Shown: positions 8,796 to 18,594, counted from the first letter of the stretch. The stretch: DNA of 64,000 nt from an uncultured Gammaproteobacteria bacterium (GCA_913045175.1 CAJWQG010000009.1:1-64000), one strand, 5' to 3'. Notes: a model not told the origin generated them from the letters alone. A program made the numbers and translations.

Positions 8796-9691
8796 TCGGT
8801 AAATATATCTAATTTCGACTTTCTGTGGGGGTAGACGCAGTTTGGCCAGTGTCCATCATAGGTGGGGAAGCTATACTCTCGACATGACTCAAGCAGGGCT
8901 TGAAGGTCCCTGAATTGCCGGCGGTGAACCTCCAGGTCAGTAACATCAAGGAGAAAACATTGATTGATTAACTTTGCCAGATCGTCGGCAGATCGAGAGG
9001 GCGCGACGTTGATTTCTTCTGATTGGCTTAACAAGAAAATAGTTCCCAAAGGTGCCTGCTCAATTTCTCCCTCAGATGTCGAGCGACGTTTTTCGCTATA
9101 GTGATTTACGAGTTGCCCTTGTGCCTGATTTGTCGCTTCTAGCGAATCGGGATACAAACGCAGTCCTGGATAGCTGGCGTTTAACGTGACGTTTTCCCGA
9201 AGGTCAACCAGTACGCAATCGTCAGCTAGCTGGGTAGCACCACTTTTTTCGAAAGCCGATGCAAGTGTGGATTTGCCAATGCCAGACTCTCCGACAAACA
9301 ATACCGCGCCCTCTTTCGACAATACCACACCGCTGGCATGGAGAACCAGATGACCCTGATGCCCAATCAGTCTGGGTAGCACCTGGTCGAGCAACAGGTG
9401 TCGTAGCGTATTGTCGGGTAGGTCTTTTTGCGGTGCGTACTCAACCAGGTTGCCTGCGATTCTGAAGTCTGCAAGTTCCGGGAAGTTTAGGACAAAATCC
9501 TGACCCGCTTTGCCGAGAGATATCTCTACCTCGTCTTCCTGATCACGCCAGTCGTGTAACCAACTGACATTGGCGTGATCAATGCAAGCGGTTTGCCGGA
9601 CCTTGATCGAGCACGCTTGACCCGACTCAGGTAATTCCGGCAGCGTAATGTCGCTATCGACAGTGACGTTGAATATTCGATAGTTAGTCAC
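8792..9691 (-). CDS. HPr kinase-like ATP-binding protein
   Basis: A 299-residue protein whose C-terminal half resembles the HprK kinase fold. A Walker A motif GESGIGKST lies near residues 134-142, followed by ADDCVLVD, a Walker B-like acidic strand with the DD typical of HprK-like proteins. Such proteins, outside true carbon catabolite control, occur in peptide-modification and exopolysaccharide clusters beside PqqD-like domains. The GTG at 9691 is preferred because it overlaps the stop of the methyltransferase gene by 8 bases; an in-frame ATG at 9730 would give 312 residues. No HPr or PTS gene is nearby. Its phosphoacceptor is unknown. Confidence 0.72.
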   Translation of the reverse strand: MTNYRIFNVTVDSDITLPELPESGQACSIKVRQTACIDHANVSWLHDWRDQEDEVEISLGKAGQDFVLNFPELADFRIAGNLVEYAPQKDLPDNTLRHLLLDQVLPRLIGHQGHLVLHASGVVLSKEGAVLFVGESGIGKSTLASAFEKSGATQLADDCVLVDLRENVTLNASYPGLRLYPDSLEATNQAQGQLVNHYSEKRRSTSEGEIEQAPLGTIFLLSQSEEINVAPSRSADDLAKLINQCFLLDVTDLEVHRRQFRDLQALLESCREYSFPTYDGHWPNCVYPHRKSKLDIFTE

Positions 9692-10805
9692 AGTACGATT
9701 CGGCGATAAACGTGATGAAGTTCTTTGCACTTTGTCGGGTGCGAAACTCGTTCGGGAAGTTCTTGATTACATAGTCGATCAGCCCTGCGGCGTCCTTTTG
9801 TCCGTCCAACTGTGACAAGACATCCAGAAGGGCATCTCCCTTTGCGTTCTTCGTCGGCTGAAAATGTTCTGAATGCTTAAGTATCGCGTTTGGTAGTCTG
9901 GGTTCCGATAGAAAGGAAGACTGGCGCTGCTTTTCGCCATTATGAGTAATCGTCCAGGTCCAGTCGCCAAAGTCAGGGCGATGCACGTGAAATTGCACTA
10001 CATCACCTGCATTGACGTTAATGGGCTTGTCGAGAGGCAGGAAGACCTGCCCCCAATGAAGTTGCTCGTCCAACGGACCTGTGGAAAGCACCTGGTCGCC
10101 AAGGGTTGCCGAGAACCATCCCAGGAAACCATGGCAGACTGTATTTTCTGTGATATTGACATCGATCCCGTGATCGCAGCTCGCATCTGTCGCGGTCATG
10201 AAGTCTATTGTTCGAAGCGTCGTGGGTTCGGCCAGAAGCTTCGGTTGTAGATAGCTGGTTTCAGCACTGTAAACCGAATTGACTGCATACTGGCTGACTG
10301 CGTTGAGGTCTAATTCCTCCTTTGTTTACCAACAGTCAATGTGATCAGAGTAGAACTTTTCCATGTTGACTGGCGCGACGATCATTTGTGCGGAATTAGG
10401 AATGAGGGAACCACTCGGTTTGAGGTAGGTATCCCGGGCGTAGAACAGGGATGGTAATAAATCTTCCATTACGAGAAAGTTTCCGGTGAAAACTGAAACG
10501 ATGACATCCACAGCTTCCGGGAGGTCGACCTCTTCTATGCGTCCTCGAATACAGATCATCACGTCGGCGTAGACATTTTTCTCGACGAGACCTTCGGTAG
10601 TGTTGAGCACGCGCTCGGGCTCAACTAGATACACTTTCCTGGCGCCCTGCTGGGCGGCCATGAACCCATGAATACCTAACCCGGCACCGAGGTCCAGGAC
10701 AACGCTGTCCTTGTTAACCAGTTGTGCTATCGCTTTCCTATAGATGTCGTTGCGCGTGGCATCGAAAAACATCTCGTGATGCGATTGGATGGTGGAATAG
10801 CTCAT
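9684..10805 (-). pseudogene. PRMT-like methyltransferase with C-terminal PqqD-like tail, interrupted by an in-frame TAA
   Basis: Read through, this is one 373-codon frame with a TAA at 10326-10328 (codon 160), directly after DHIDCW. The part before the stop (10326-10805) is a SAM-dependent methyltransferase domain with motif I VLDLGAGLGIHG; the part after it (resuming TKEELDL) has the PRMT beta-barrel signature HGFLGWFSATLGD, LSTGP and LHWGQV. The last 60 residues (LLDVLSQLDGQKDAAGLIDYV) resemble a PqqD-like winged helix. The first Glu of the PRMT double-E loop is replaced (SVFTGNF). Both sides remain intact and in frame, so this is either a recent nonsense mutation, a sequence error, or read-through. 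The 3' end overlaps the HprK-like start. Confidence 0.75.
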
Positions 10806-10978
10806 AGCATTGTGCGTAGTTGATTCATGTGGCTAGTTGATCATACCTTCGGAAGAGACGTCCACCCAGGGATGGCTAAGCCTTGGCAGACGCCTTGTTA
10901 AACGGGCAGACTTGGCTATGTGGAACCTACAGAAAAATTCTCATGCTATCTTGAGGACCGGAGAATGTTTTGTAGGCG

Positions 10979-12421
10979 CTAACGCGCCCACTTCTCGACC
11001 TCTGTTGTATTCATATCCGCCACCCGAGGCGCCAGATCAATCAGTTCCTTTCGAACGTCTGCCAATTCCGGATCCTCTACACGATTATGTAACTCGTTAG
11101 GATCTTCCTGCATGTCATAAAGATCTGCAGGTTCACGGGTAAGTGCGTCCACGGAGAGCTTGTATTGCTCTGTACGAACCATGACGAAACCGGCTGGAGG
11201 TATTCCGATTTCGCTGAGGACGACATCTCGGTGATGGTGTGCCTCCGGTGCGGATACGCCGTGCTCAAGCAGCGGTAGAAGTGACTGGCCATCAGTCTTT
11301 TCCAGCGGCTCTGCCCCGGAAATACTCATCAGCGTGGAAACGATGTCGAGATGCCCCACCAGCGCTTTACTTTGCCATCCTCCTGATCCGGTTGGCGATC
11401 TGAAAATACAAGGCACGTTGACTGCGCCGTCGTAAAATACTTTCTTTGCGATCAGACCGTGATCGCCCAGCATCTCACCATGGTCTGAGGAAAACACAAT
11501 CCATGTATCGTCGAGTACCCCTTTTTCTTCGAGCGCTGCTATTACGCGACCGACACAATCGTCGATCAGCGTAACCTTGCTGTAATAGTAGGACTTCATC
11601 ACTTTATTCTGCGATTCGCTCATTTGATCAAGCTTCGCTGGCGCATTACTCAATAGGGAATGAACGTGGGGCGAGACAGGTCCGGTCGGTTCCGCCGTAA
11701 GTGATAGCGGTAGGTCGTCGGCGTTATACATCCGCCGGTACTCGGCAGGTGAATCCCATGGATCATGAGGGCCGCCGAAGTTGACCTGAAGGTAGAAGGG
11801 GTCGGTGCTGTCATGATCCTCGATCCATTCCTCTGCGAGGCCAGCGATAAACATATCCAGATGATCTTCTGTTGGTAGATTGGTAGGGGGTAGTTCCCAG
11901 GGCAGGGCCACATGGCGTCTTTGCCCGGTCAGATAAGTTGTCAGATACGCTCGGTGCGGGTCTAGCAGACCTTTTTCAGCCAGATGATCGGTATACCTCG
12001 AGTCGGTGTTTATTGATTCCGATGGGCCTGTTGCTTCTCTGGCGTCAACGTAGCCCCAGTCATACATTTCTTCCAGGTGTTCGTTGGCGTGCCCCTTCCC
12101 ATGCCCCCATAGATGGGTTTTGCCAACAACACCTGTTCTGTAACCCGAGTCTCTGATGTTGCGAACGTGGCTTTGTCCATGGCGAAGTTCCGGATTGGCG
12201 AATCCCCAAACGCCGTGCTCGTGCACTTGTTTGCCTGAAACGAGGCTGGCTCGCGCCGGCATACACACGGGTGCAGTAGTGCAGCACAGGGGAAACACGA
12301 CCCCCTCCGTTGCTAAACGATCAAGATGAGGGGTGATGGCGACCGGGTCATCAGCGTGCTCCATGGTGTCAGGGCGCTGCTGGTCTGTAAATATGAAAAC
12401 GATGTTGGGCTTCTTGCTCAT
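10979..12421 (-). CDS. Sulfatase (formylglycine-dependent arylsulfatase family)
   Basis: A 480-residue hydrolase of the alkaline phosphatase superfamily that should remove sulfate from an organic ester. The N-terminal metal-binding stretch IVFIFTDQQRPD, the formylglycine motif CMPARASLVSG (Cys53, Arg57) and the later metal site SSDHGEMLGDHGL are present. Conversion of Cys53 requires a formylglycine-generating enzyme, which is encoded at 13662-14609. No signal peptide is seen, so it is probably cytoplasmic, unlike secreted polysaccharide sulfatases. It diverges from the CaiB-type gene across 101 bases. The 173-bp gap 10806-10978 after its stop shows no clear gene. Confidence 0.9.
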   Translation of the reverse strand: MSKKPNIVFIFTDQQRPDTMEHADDPVAITPHLDRLATEGVVFPLCCTTAPVCMPARASLVSGKQVHEHGVWGFANPELRHGQSHVRNIRDSGYRTGVVGKTHLWGHGKGHANEHLEEMYDWGYVDAREATGPSESINTDSRYTDHLAEKGLLDPHRAYLTTYLTGQRRHVALPWELPPTNLPTEDHLDMFIAGLAEEWIEDHDSTDPFYLQVNFGGPHDPWDSPAEYRRMYNADDLPLSLTAEPTGPVSPHVHSLLSNAPAKLDQMSESQNKVMKSYYYSKVTLIDDCVGRVIAALEEKGVLDDTWIVFSSDHGEMLGDHGLIAKKVFYDGAVNVPCIFRSPTGSGGWQSKALVGHLDIVSTLMSISGAEPLEKTDGQSLLPLLEHGVSAPEAHHHRDVVLSEIGIPPAGFVMVRTEQYKLSVDALTREPADLYDMQEDPNELHNRVEDPELADVRKELIDLAPRVADMNTTEVEKWAR

Positions 12422-12522
12422 AGGCTTTTTGATACAATCGCGATTTCGTTGATCAGGTGACTCGCGAGTATGCCGAATGGCAGGCGCAGCGTCACGTATT
12501 GTTGAATTAGCAGGAGGAAAGT

Positions 12523-13665
12523 ATGGGACCGCTAGATGGTGTAAAAATAATTGAGGTTCAGGGGATTGGTCCAGGACCTCACTGCGGCATGATGCTCGCG
12601 GATATGGGTGCGGACATTATTAGGGTTGACCGAGCTAACGCAGCGGGCAAACCTGCGCAGGTATCGGACGTGCTTGCTCGCGGCCGTCGCAGTATCGCGG
12701 TCGATCTGAAGAATCCTGATGGCGTGGAAACGTTCCTCAAGTTGATTGACGATGCCGACGTGTTGATTGAAGGGTTCAGGCCGGGTGTTATGGAACGTCT
12801 GGGGCTTGGTCCTGATGTTTGCTCCTCAAGAAACGAAAGGTTGATCTACGGTCGAATGACTGGCTGGGGGCAGACGGGAGAAATGTCCTCCGTGGCGGGG
12901 CATGACATTAACTACATATCCCTTTCCGGTGCGTTACACGCTATAGGTAACGCCAACGAACGACCGGTTCCGCCGCTAAATCTGGTTGGCGATTTTGGTG
13001 GTGGAGGTCTGCTGTTGGCATTTGGGATTGTGGCAGCACTCTACGAAAGAAGTCAGAGTGGTAAAGGTCAGGTCATCGATGCAGCCATGACCGAAGGTTC
13101 AGCACTTTTGATGAATTTAATATTCGGCATGATGAACACGGGAGTCTGGTCGGAGAACCGCGGGACCAATATGCTCGATGGTGGCGCTCACTTCTACAAC
13201 ACCTACGAAACCAGTGATGGGAAGTTCATCTCGGTGGGTTCTATAGAACCTCAGTTCTATGAGCTGCTGTTAGAGAAGTCTGGACTGGGAGATTCCGGCG
13301 AACTACCGGCGCAGATGTCTCGGGATGATTGGCCGGGTCTTAGGGAAAAGCTAACCGAGATATTCAGAACCCGAACCCGTGACGAATGGGATGAGATCAT
13401 GATGGGTACGGACATTTGTTATGCCCCGGTACTCAGCTTCGCAGAAGCACGGGAACACCCGCACAATGTGGCGCGCGAGTCATTTGTTGAACAGGATGGT
13501 ATTCATCAGGCAGCACCGGCACCAAAGTTCAGTCGAACCTCGCCAGAGTTACCCAAAAGTGCCGTTGCACCTGGTGCTCAATCGATAGAAATTCTTGAGC
13601 AATCGAACTTCACAGCCGAAGAGGTCAACGCATTGACCGAGAGTGGTGCTGTAGTTCAGGGCTAA
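12523..13665 (+). CDS. CaiB/BaiF family CoA-transferase (alpha-methylacyl-CoA racemase-like)
   Basis: A 380-residue class III CoA-transferase/racemase. The N-terminus [30 protein letters not shown] is cut short here only for description; key points are [10 protein letters not shown], the conserved [18 protein letters not shown], and LVGDFGGGG containing the catalytic Asp used by AMACR-type enzymes. Closest in pattern to alpha-methylacyl-CoA racemase, which epimerises 2-methylacyl-CoA before beta-oxidation. AGGAGG at 12512 fixes the start. It overlaps the convergent formylglycine-enzyme gene by four bases and sits between the sulfatase and that enzyme. Confidence 0.85.
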   Translation: MGPLDGVKIIEVQGIGPGPHCGMMLADMGADIIRVDRANAAGKPAQVSDVLARGRRSIAVDLKNPDGVETFLKLIDDADVLIEGFRPGVMERLGLGPDVCSSRNERLIYGRMTGWGQTGEMSSVAGHDINYISLSGALHAIGNANERPVPPLNLVGDFGGGGLLLAFGIVAALYERSQSGKGQVIDAAMTEGSALLMNLIFGMMNTGVWSENRGTNMLDGGAHFYNTYETSDGKFISVGSIEPQFYELLLEKSGLGDSGELPAQMSRDDWPGLREKLTEIFRTRTRDEWDEIMMGTDICYAPVLSFAEAREHPHNVARESFVEQDGIHQAAPAPKFSRTSPELPKSAVAPGAQSIEILEQSNFTAEEVNALTESGAVVQG

Positions 13666-14609
13666 GATCTGACCACGCAACGAAATCCAATGTGCGATGC
13701 TGAGGTATCTATCATCTGCGGAATGCGTGCGGCGGGCCGATAGCGCAGGCAGTAGTTGGCTGCGCACAGGTGTGAACCACCCTTGAGTACTTTTCGTGGA
13801 ATGGTAATTTCCGGCATTTGCGGATCCAGGCTGGCCTCCTTCGGACCCCCTTGAGGGTTGTTGCGCAAATTATCGGGGGCGCAGCAGGGTGATTGTGGTT
13901 CATCATCCGGGTGAGATGAGCTCCACCAATCCTGAGTCCACTCCCAGACGTTACCGATCATATCGAACAGCCCATAACCGTTTTGTGGATAGCTGCCGAC
14001 AGGAGAGGTGCGCGTATAGCCATCTCGTTCCGAATTACTCCAGGGAAATTCGCCTTCCCAGGTGTTGGTCATGACGTTGCCATCTGGATAGAGCTCGTTG
14101 CCCCAGGGGAAAATGGTGCCGTCGTTGCCACCCTGTGCGGCGTATTCCCACTCTGCTTCAGTGGGAATTGATTTGCCGCGCCATTCTGCATAGGCGAGCA
14201 CATCTTCAAAAGCAACCTGCACCACCGGGTGGTCGCGAGGTCTTCCTTCGTCTGTACCGAGCGGGCTTCTCCAATGGGCGCCGGTGACGAACTGCCACCA
14301 GTTACCGGGATTTGACAGATCAACAGGGCCATCTGATGGTGTGAATACCAGGGACCCGGGCGGAAACTCTTCTACATTGATTCCCGGATAGTCATCAGGA
14401 TTGAGTGCTCGTTCGGCGACCGTGACATAACCCGTGTCGTCAATGAATTGCGCGAACTCATCCGGGGTAACAGGATTTGCATCTATCCAGAATCCATCCT
14501 GATTCACCGTATTAACCGGGGTTTCTTCGGGATAGAAATCCAATGACCCCATGCGAAACTCGCCTTCCGGTATCCAGATCATATTTTCTGTAGATGTGGT
14601 GGAAGACAA
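13662..14609 (-). CDS. Formylglycine-generating enzyme (SUMF1/FGE family)
   Basis: A 315-residue FGE-sulfatase domain protein. It begins with the family pattern [13 protein letters not shown], contains [13 protein letters not shown] and [12 protein letters not shown], and ends with the copper/active-site region [19 protein letters not shown], with the redox pair Cys282 and Cys287. These residues indicate an active oxidase that converts the sulfatase Cys to formylglycine, and the sulfatase at 10979-12421 is the obvious client. The listed start is TTG; an ATG at 14582 (MIWIPEG) is an alternative. It follows the ThDP enzyme gene by 13 bases and probably shares its transcript. Confidence 0.9.
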   Translation of the reverse strand: MSSTTSTENMIWIPEGEFRMGSLDFYPEETPVNTVNQDGFWIDANPVTPDEFAQFIDDTGYVTVAERALNPDDYPGINVEEFPPGSLVFTPSDGPVDLSNPGNWWQFVTGAHWRSPLGTDEGRPRDHPVVQVAFEDVLAYAEWRGKSIPTEAEWEYAAQGGNDGTIFPWGNELYPDGNVMTNTWEGEFPWSNSERDGYTRTSPVGSYPQNGYGLFDMIGNVWEWTQDWWSSSHPDDEPQSPCCAPDNLRNNPQGGPKEASLDPQMPEITIPRKVLKGGSHLCAANYCLRYRPAARIPQMIDTSASHIGFRCVVRS

Positions 14610-14622
14610 GTTGGGCTAAACC

Positions 14623-16185
14623 TTAGGGAACCATTGCTTCAATCAGTGCGGGACCAGGTGTTGCGAAGGACGCCTGTACTGCCTTGGCGAATTCTTCAAC
14701 AGTCGTTACGCGCGAGGCAGGTACGCCCATTCCTCTTGCGATGTCCGTCCAGTTAATTTCCGGATTGGTCAGATCAAGCATGCTCATCGCCTTTGGTCCA
14801 GGGTTGTGAGCGCCCACACGGCCAAATTCGACCTGCAGTATTCCGTACTTCTGATTGGCGAAAATGATGGTGGTGACATTGAGTTGTTCGCGGGCCTGAG
14901 TCCACAAGGCCTGATTAGTGTACATGCCACTACCATCAGCCTGCAGGCTGACCACGCGTCGATCGGGACAGGCGACTGCTGCACCTGTTGCGCAGGGAAG
15001 CCCGAATCCGATAGCGCCACCAGTGAGTATCAGGTGATCGTGGGGCTGCCCGGTACGTGTCGCCGCGACACTGCCGCCACCGTTCATGCCGCCTTCGTCG
15101 ACGATGATCGCATCCTCGGGGAAGAAATGTGCCAGTGTGGCTCCGGCAGATCGCTGGGTAAGCTCTCCGGATGGCAAATTGGGTATTTCCAGCGGAAGAA
15201 GTCTGGGTGATACATCGCCTGCACCCACTGCATCTACCAATGCTTCCAGCGCGCCATCGATGTCTTCATCTCTTTCGACCAGTGTATGCAGGTCACAACC
15301 GTCGGGCGTCAGATAGTTGGGTTTGTCCGGGTAGGCAAAAAATGTAACGGGAGGTTGAGAACTCAACAGGATGAGATGTTTGGTACCTTCCAGTACTTCT
15401 GCTGCCATTTCGCCAAAGTATGGCAGGCGGGCGACCTCGGCTCTTCCAGCGCCACGCTGTACTCTCGGGACAAAAGTATCCATGAGAATACGTGCGCCAG
15501 TTGCCTGACTGATCTGGTCGGCCATCGCAGAGCGGGATGCTGTAAGTTCACCATTCATCAGGATGACGCTGGGTTTGCCTGTCTTAAGCGCTTTGGCCAC
15601 GTCGCCTACGTTATCGGCGCTGTAGGCCTTGGGTTCGATTCTTGGTAACGGTTTTGGTGCAGCAGTTGTCCGGTTCCATGCCGTGTCGGCGGGAAGTATC
15701 AATGTAGCAACCTGACCAGGAGGTGCCATAGACGCCTGGACGGCTTCGGCACCGTCTGCGGCAACAGTATCGGCAGATTCGCTCACTTTTACCCACCCCG
15801 AAACCGGGGCGGCGAAACCTGCAACATCAGATGTTAATGGTGCATCATACTTTCGGTGATAGGTCGCATGTTCACCTACAACGTTGACTACGGGCGTTCG
15901 TGCTTTCTTTGCGTTGTGCAGGTTAGCGAGTCCATTACCCAGTCCAGGGCCCAGGTGAGTCAGAGTGACCGCGGGTTTGCGGGCCATCCTGCCATATCCA
16001 TCGGCTGCACCGGTGACTACGCCTTCAAAAAGTCCAAGGACACAGCGCATCTCTGGGTTGTTATCGAGTGCGGCGACAAAGTGCATTTCAGAAGTTCCTG
16101 GATTGGCAAAGCATACGTCTGCTTCTGAATCTACAAACGCTTGTACCAGGCTCTCGGCACCACTGCGGTCCTTATTATCTGACAT
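14623..16185 (-). CDS. ThDP-dependent enzyme, acetolactate synthase large-subunit-like (second)
   Basis: A 520-residue ThDP enzyme, shorter than true acetolactate synthase. The catalytic Glu is in LGLFEGVVTGAADGYGRM and the cofactor motif starts ADGSGMYTNQ, with Ala in place of the usual first Gly of GDG. The pattern fits the MdlC/benzoylformate decarboxylase-like and related 2-oxoacid decarboxylase branch. It lies between the enoyl-CoA hydratase (60 bases upstream) and the FGE gene. It is clearly a different subgroup from the ThDP enzyme at 2118-3848. Substrate not determinable. Confidence 0.87.
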   Translation of the reverse strand: MSDNKDRSGAESLVQAFVDSEADVCFANPGTSEMHFVAALDNNPEMRCVLGLFEGVVTGAADGYGRMARKPAVTLTHLGPGLGNGLANLHNAKKARTPVVNVVGEHATYHRKYDAPLTSDVAGFAAPVSGWVKVSESADTVAADGAEAVQASMAPPGQVATLILPADTAWNRTTAAPKPLPRIEPKAYSADNVGDVAKALKTGKPSVILMNGELTASRSAMADQISQATGARILMDTFVPRVQRGAGRAEVARLPYFGEMAAEVLEGTKHLILLSSQPPVTFFAYPDKPNYLTPDGCDLHTLVERDEDIDGALEALVDAVGAGDVSPRLLPLEIPNLPSGELTQRSAGATLAHFFPEDAIIVDEGGMNGGGSVAATRTGQPHDHLILTGGAIGFGLPCATGAAVACPDRRVVSLQADGSGMYTNQALWTQAREQLNVTTIIFANQKYGILQVEFGRVGAHNPGPKAMSMLDLTNPEINWTDIARGMGVPASRVTTVEEFAKAVQASFATPGPALIEAMVP

Positions 16186-16245
16186 CTTTATATTTCTCCG
16201 ATTCTTGGGTCGCGCAATGATACCCTTTTCGATCCAGGAATTGTG

Positions 16246-17034
16246 CTACTCACCCGTGAATGTAGGTTTCGTTTTGTCGAGATAGGACCGGACCGCTTCT
16301 TTTTGATCTTCGGAGGTACTGGCCAGCATATTTTGGTCGGAGTCCATATGCATGATGCTTTGATCCAAGGCCCCGGTAATGGCGTTGACGCTCCTTTTGA
16401 TCATCTGAACTGCAATGGGTGGTTTGTTGGCATAGAAATCTGCTAGCCGCTGTGCCGTGGGCAATAGATCATCCAGGGGTACCATTTCATCCAGTACACC
16501 CCAGTCGAGTAACGTCTGTGCGTGAATGCGCTCACCGCCAGCCACCAGACGTTTGGCCCGGACGGGACCCGCCAGGTGGGTGATAAGCGGCAGGCTTTTC
16601 CACTGCAGATTAACGCCAATATCAATTTCAGGATATTGCATGAAGCAATCGTCAGCACCGATACGAAAGTCACAGGCCGTCGTGATGCAGGCACCACCAC
16701 CTAGCGCACCGCCGTTCCAGGCAGCGATCGTTATTTGATCGATCCCAAGCAGCGCGTTTATTGCGCGTTCGCCCATGCGGATCTTACGTCGACGTGATAC
16801 CAATGGTCCTTGATACTCGGTGCCCGGATCCGATAGATCCGCACCCGAGCTAAAATGCTTTCCGGTGCCGGTAAAGATAACAACACGTATGTCTGCCTCG
16901 TCCCGAAAGGAAAGGGCAAGATGCTCAATTTCAGCCAGGTGGGCATAGTTCAATGCATTAGCTTTATCAGGGCGATTGAAGGTGACCAGTGCGACGTGTC
17001 CAATTTTTTCAACTCGTAGATTTTCGTAATCCAT
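16246..17034 (-). CDS. Enoyl-CoA hydratase/isomerase family protein
   Basis: A crotonase-fold protein of 262 residues acting on an acyl-CoA thioester. The two oxyanion-hole regions are visible, FSSGADLSDPG and WNGGALGGGACITTACDFRIG. The start at 17034 (MDYENLRVEKIG) is chosen because homologues begin close to this strand; an ATG at 17073 would add 13 residues. First gene of a minus-strand run with the ThDP enzyme and FGE genes. It diverges from the peroxiredoxin gene across 132 bases. Confidence 0.87.
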   Translation of the reverse strand: MDYENLRVEKIGHVALVTFNRPDKANALNYAHLAEIEHLALSFRDEADIRVVIFTGTGKHFSSGADLSDPGTEYQGPLVSRRRKIRMGERAINALLGIDQITIAAWNGGALGGGACITTACDFRIGADDCFMQYPEIDIGVNLQWKSLPLITHLAGPVRAKRLVAGGERIHAQTLLDWGVLDEMVPLDDLLPTAQRLADFYANKPPIAVQMIKRSVNAITGALDQSIMHMDSDQNMLASTSEDQKEAVRSYLDKTKPTFTGE

Positions 17035-17166
17035 AGGCCTTGTAGCATCCAGAATTCCAGAAGCGCCTATCATGCCACAAGAGGACGGGCGGGGTTGATG
17101 GCGAATGTTGCGCCCTTACCTCAGATCGCCTAGCATGGTGTCGGCCGATACACTTGGAGCCTAGTC

Positions 17167-17607
17167 ATGCTTAATGAAGGCGATGTAGCCCCACCATTTA
17201 GTTTGCCAAATCAGGACGGCGCGACGGTTTCGCTGTCCGATTTCAGCGGCAAGAATGTTGTTTTCTGGTTCTATCCCCGGGCCAGCACACCTGGCTGAAC
17301 TCGTGAAGGTAAAGGGTTCCGTGATCGAATCCAGCAACTAAGCGATAAAAATACAGTCGTACTTGGCATCAGCAATGATGCGCCACCAAAAAACAAAAAG
17401 TTTCACGAGAAATACAGCTTTCCGTTCGATCTTCTGTGCGATGAAGACCTTTCAGTATCCGTCGCCTATGGAGCGGCGGACAATACTGATGCCGGCAAGG
17501 CGAGTCGAATAAGTTACGTCATCGGGCCCGATGGCAATATTCTTAAGGCTTATGCGAAGGTTAAGGCGGGAGACCATCCGGAACAGGTGTTGAACGATCT
17601 CTCCTGA
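17167..17607 (+). CDS. Peroxiredoxin (BCP/AhpC-TSA type), probable selenoprotein with Sec at codon 44
   Basis: A 146-residue thioredoxin-fold peroxidase if the TGA at 17296-17298 is read as selenocysteine. The surroundings are the peroxidatic motif with Cys replaced: RASTPG-U-TREGKGFRD, followed by the family sequence VVLGISNDAP and SYVIGPDGNI. The frame is intact on both sides and ends at TGA 17605. The resolving Cys five residues after the peroxidatic one in 2-Cys BCPs is absent (EGKGF); the only Cys is Cys91. Downstream of the TGA, pairings CTGG/CCAG (17291, 17331), TCG/CGA and GAA/TTC around the loop GGTAAAGGG could form a bacterial SECIS, but weakly. Expected role: reduction of hydroperoxides in the cytoplasm. 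A plain nonsense mutation is the alternative. Confidence 0.85.
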
Positions 17608-17732
17608 GTAATGATGGATAGACATTGCTTTACTAGATTCTGTCCCAAAAGTCCTTTTTCCAGCACAACTGATACTACATTCCAAAGGGAATGTTTAAGA
17701 AAACAAGCACTTGCAAAGAAACTAGAGGCACG

Positions 17733-18563
17733 ATGTTGGGTTTTGGGACAATACCTAACCCAAAGGAACTGAACCAGGCCGGTTACTGCAAATTTCCGGC
17801 ATTCTATCCAGACGATGTCTTGCAGCTGATAGGCGAACAGGCCGAGCTACTCGTAACGCGTTTATACACGCAGGAACTGCCTGATCTGCACAGTGTTTAT
17901 CCTTCCGACCAGGGTGACGCGTGTATCAGCCATGCGGTGATGCTGTCTGAAGTCGAAAGTGACCTGCCTGCGGTTAGCCATACAGACCTGCCAGAAGTGG
18001 ATCGATTTCTGGGTGACTATCATCAAGTGCTTGCGGAGATCACCGGCTACCCTGTCGCGCCTCATGAGCGAACTCTTCTCAACTACCAAAACTATTTTTC
18101 AGGCAGCAAGCCGGTAGGGGAGCTTTTTGATGGCGAGTACCTGAAGACTCGTCGTGCGGTTGACGGAATCGAGTTTAGTCTGGAGGACGGCATCCTGCCT
18201 CGCTATGTGGCGATCCTGGTCATCTCCAATGACAATCAGGGTAAAGGCATAGAACTGGTGGATACCGAGGCACGAGAGGTTCATCGGCCATCACTGAATG
18301 CTGGTGACTTGATGCTATTCGACAACATCAGGTTGCGGCATCGCGTACCCAGCCTGGAACATCCACGAACCACGATCGGGGTGCGCAACTTTGATCATCG
18401 GCCTTTACACTTTGCTCGCACCAAAGACTACTTTCTTTCGGGGGATTACTACGAAATTGCAGAGGGGTGGGTATCTGAAGATGCGGACTGCGGTAGTCGA
18501 TTGCGACGCTTCACGACTGACGAGTGGCCCCAACTAAAACAGGAGTATTCCCATTACTTCTAA
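17733..18563 (+). CDS. Putative Fe(II)/2-oxoglutarate oxygenase-like protein
   Basis: A 276-residue protein of uncertain family. The C-terminal part has a 2OG-oxygenase pattern: GDLMLFDNIRLRHRVP with distal His203 and a possible 2OG-binding Arg212 in PRTTIGVR. Where the first His of HxD is expected, the sequence reads GELFDGEY (Leu131-Phe-Asp133); an HTD at 83-85 is an earlier candidate. If Leu131 is real, the iron site is incomplete. The ATG at 17733 follows AGAGG; an upstream ATG at 17691 has a ribosome site abutting it. It lies 31 bases before the thymidylate-synthase-like gene, likely co-transcribed. Confidence 0.6.
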   Translation: MLGFGTIPNPKELNQAGYCKFPAFYPDDVLQLIGEQAELLVTRLYTQELPDLHSVYPSDQGDACISHAVMLSEVESDLPAVSHTDLPEVDRFLGDYHQVLAEITGYPVAPHERTLLNYQNYFSGSKPVGELFDGEYLKTRRAVDGIEFSLEDGILPRYVAILVISNDNQGKGIELVDTEAREVHRPSLNAGDLMLFDNIRLRHRVPSLEHPRTTIGVRNFDHRPLHFARTKDYFLSGDYYEIAEGWVSEDADCGSRLRRFTTDEWPQLKQEYSHYF

Positions 18564-18594
18564 CGTCAAATCCTGCATACAGGCCTGGACTGAT

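Noticed and set aside
10806-10978. A short peptide precursor gene for the methyltransferase cassette
   Set aside because: All minus-strand frames in this stretch are closed within a few codons of an ATG (longest eight codons); the plus-strand 87-codon frame overlaps the sulfatase gene.
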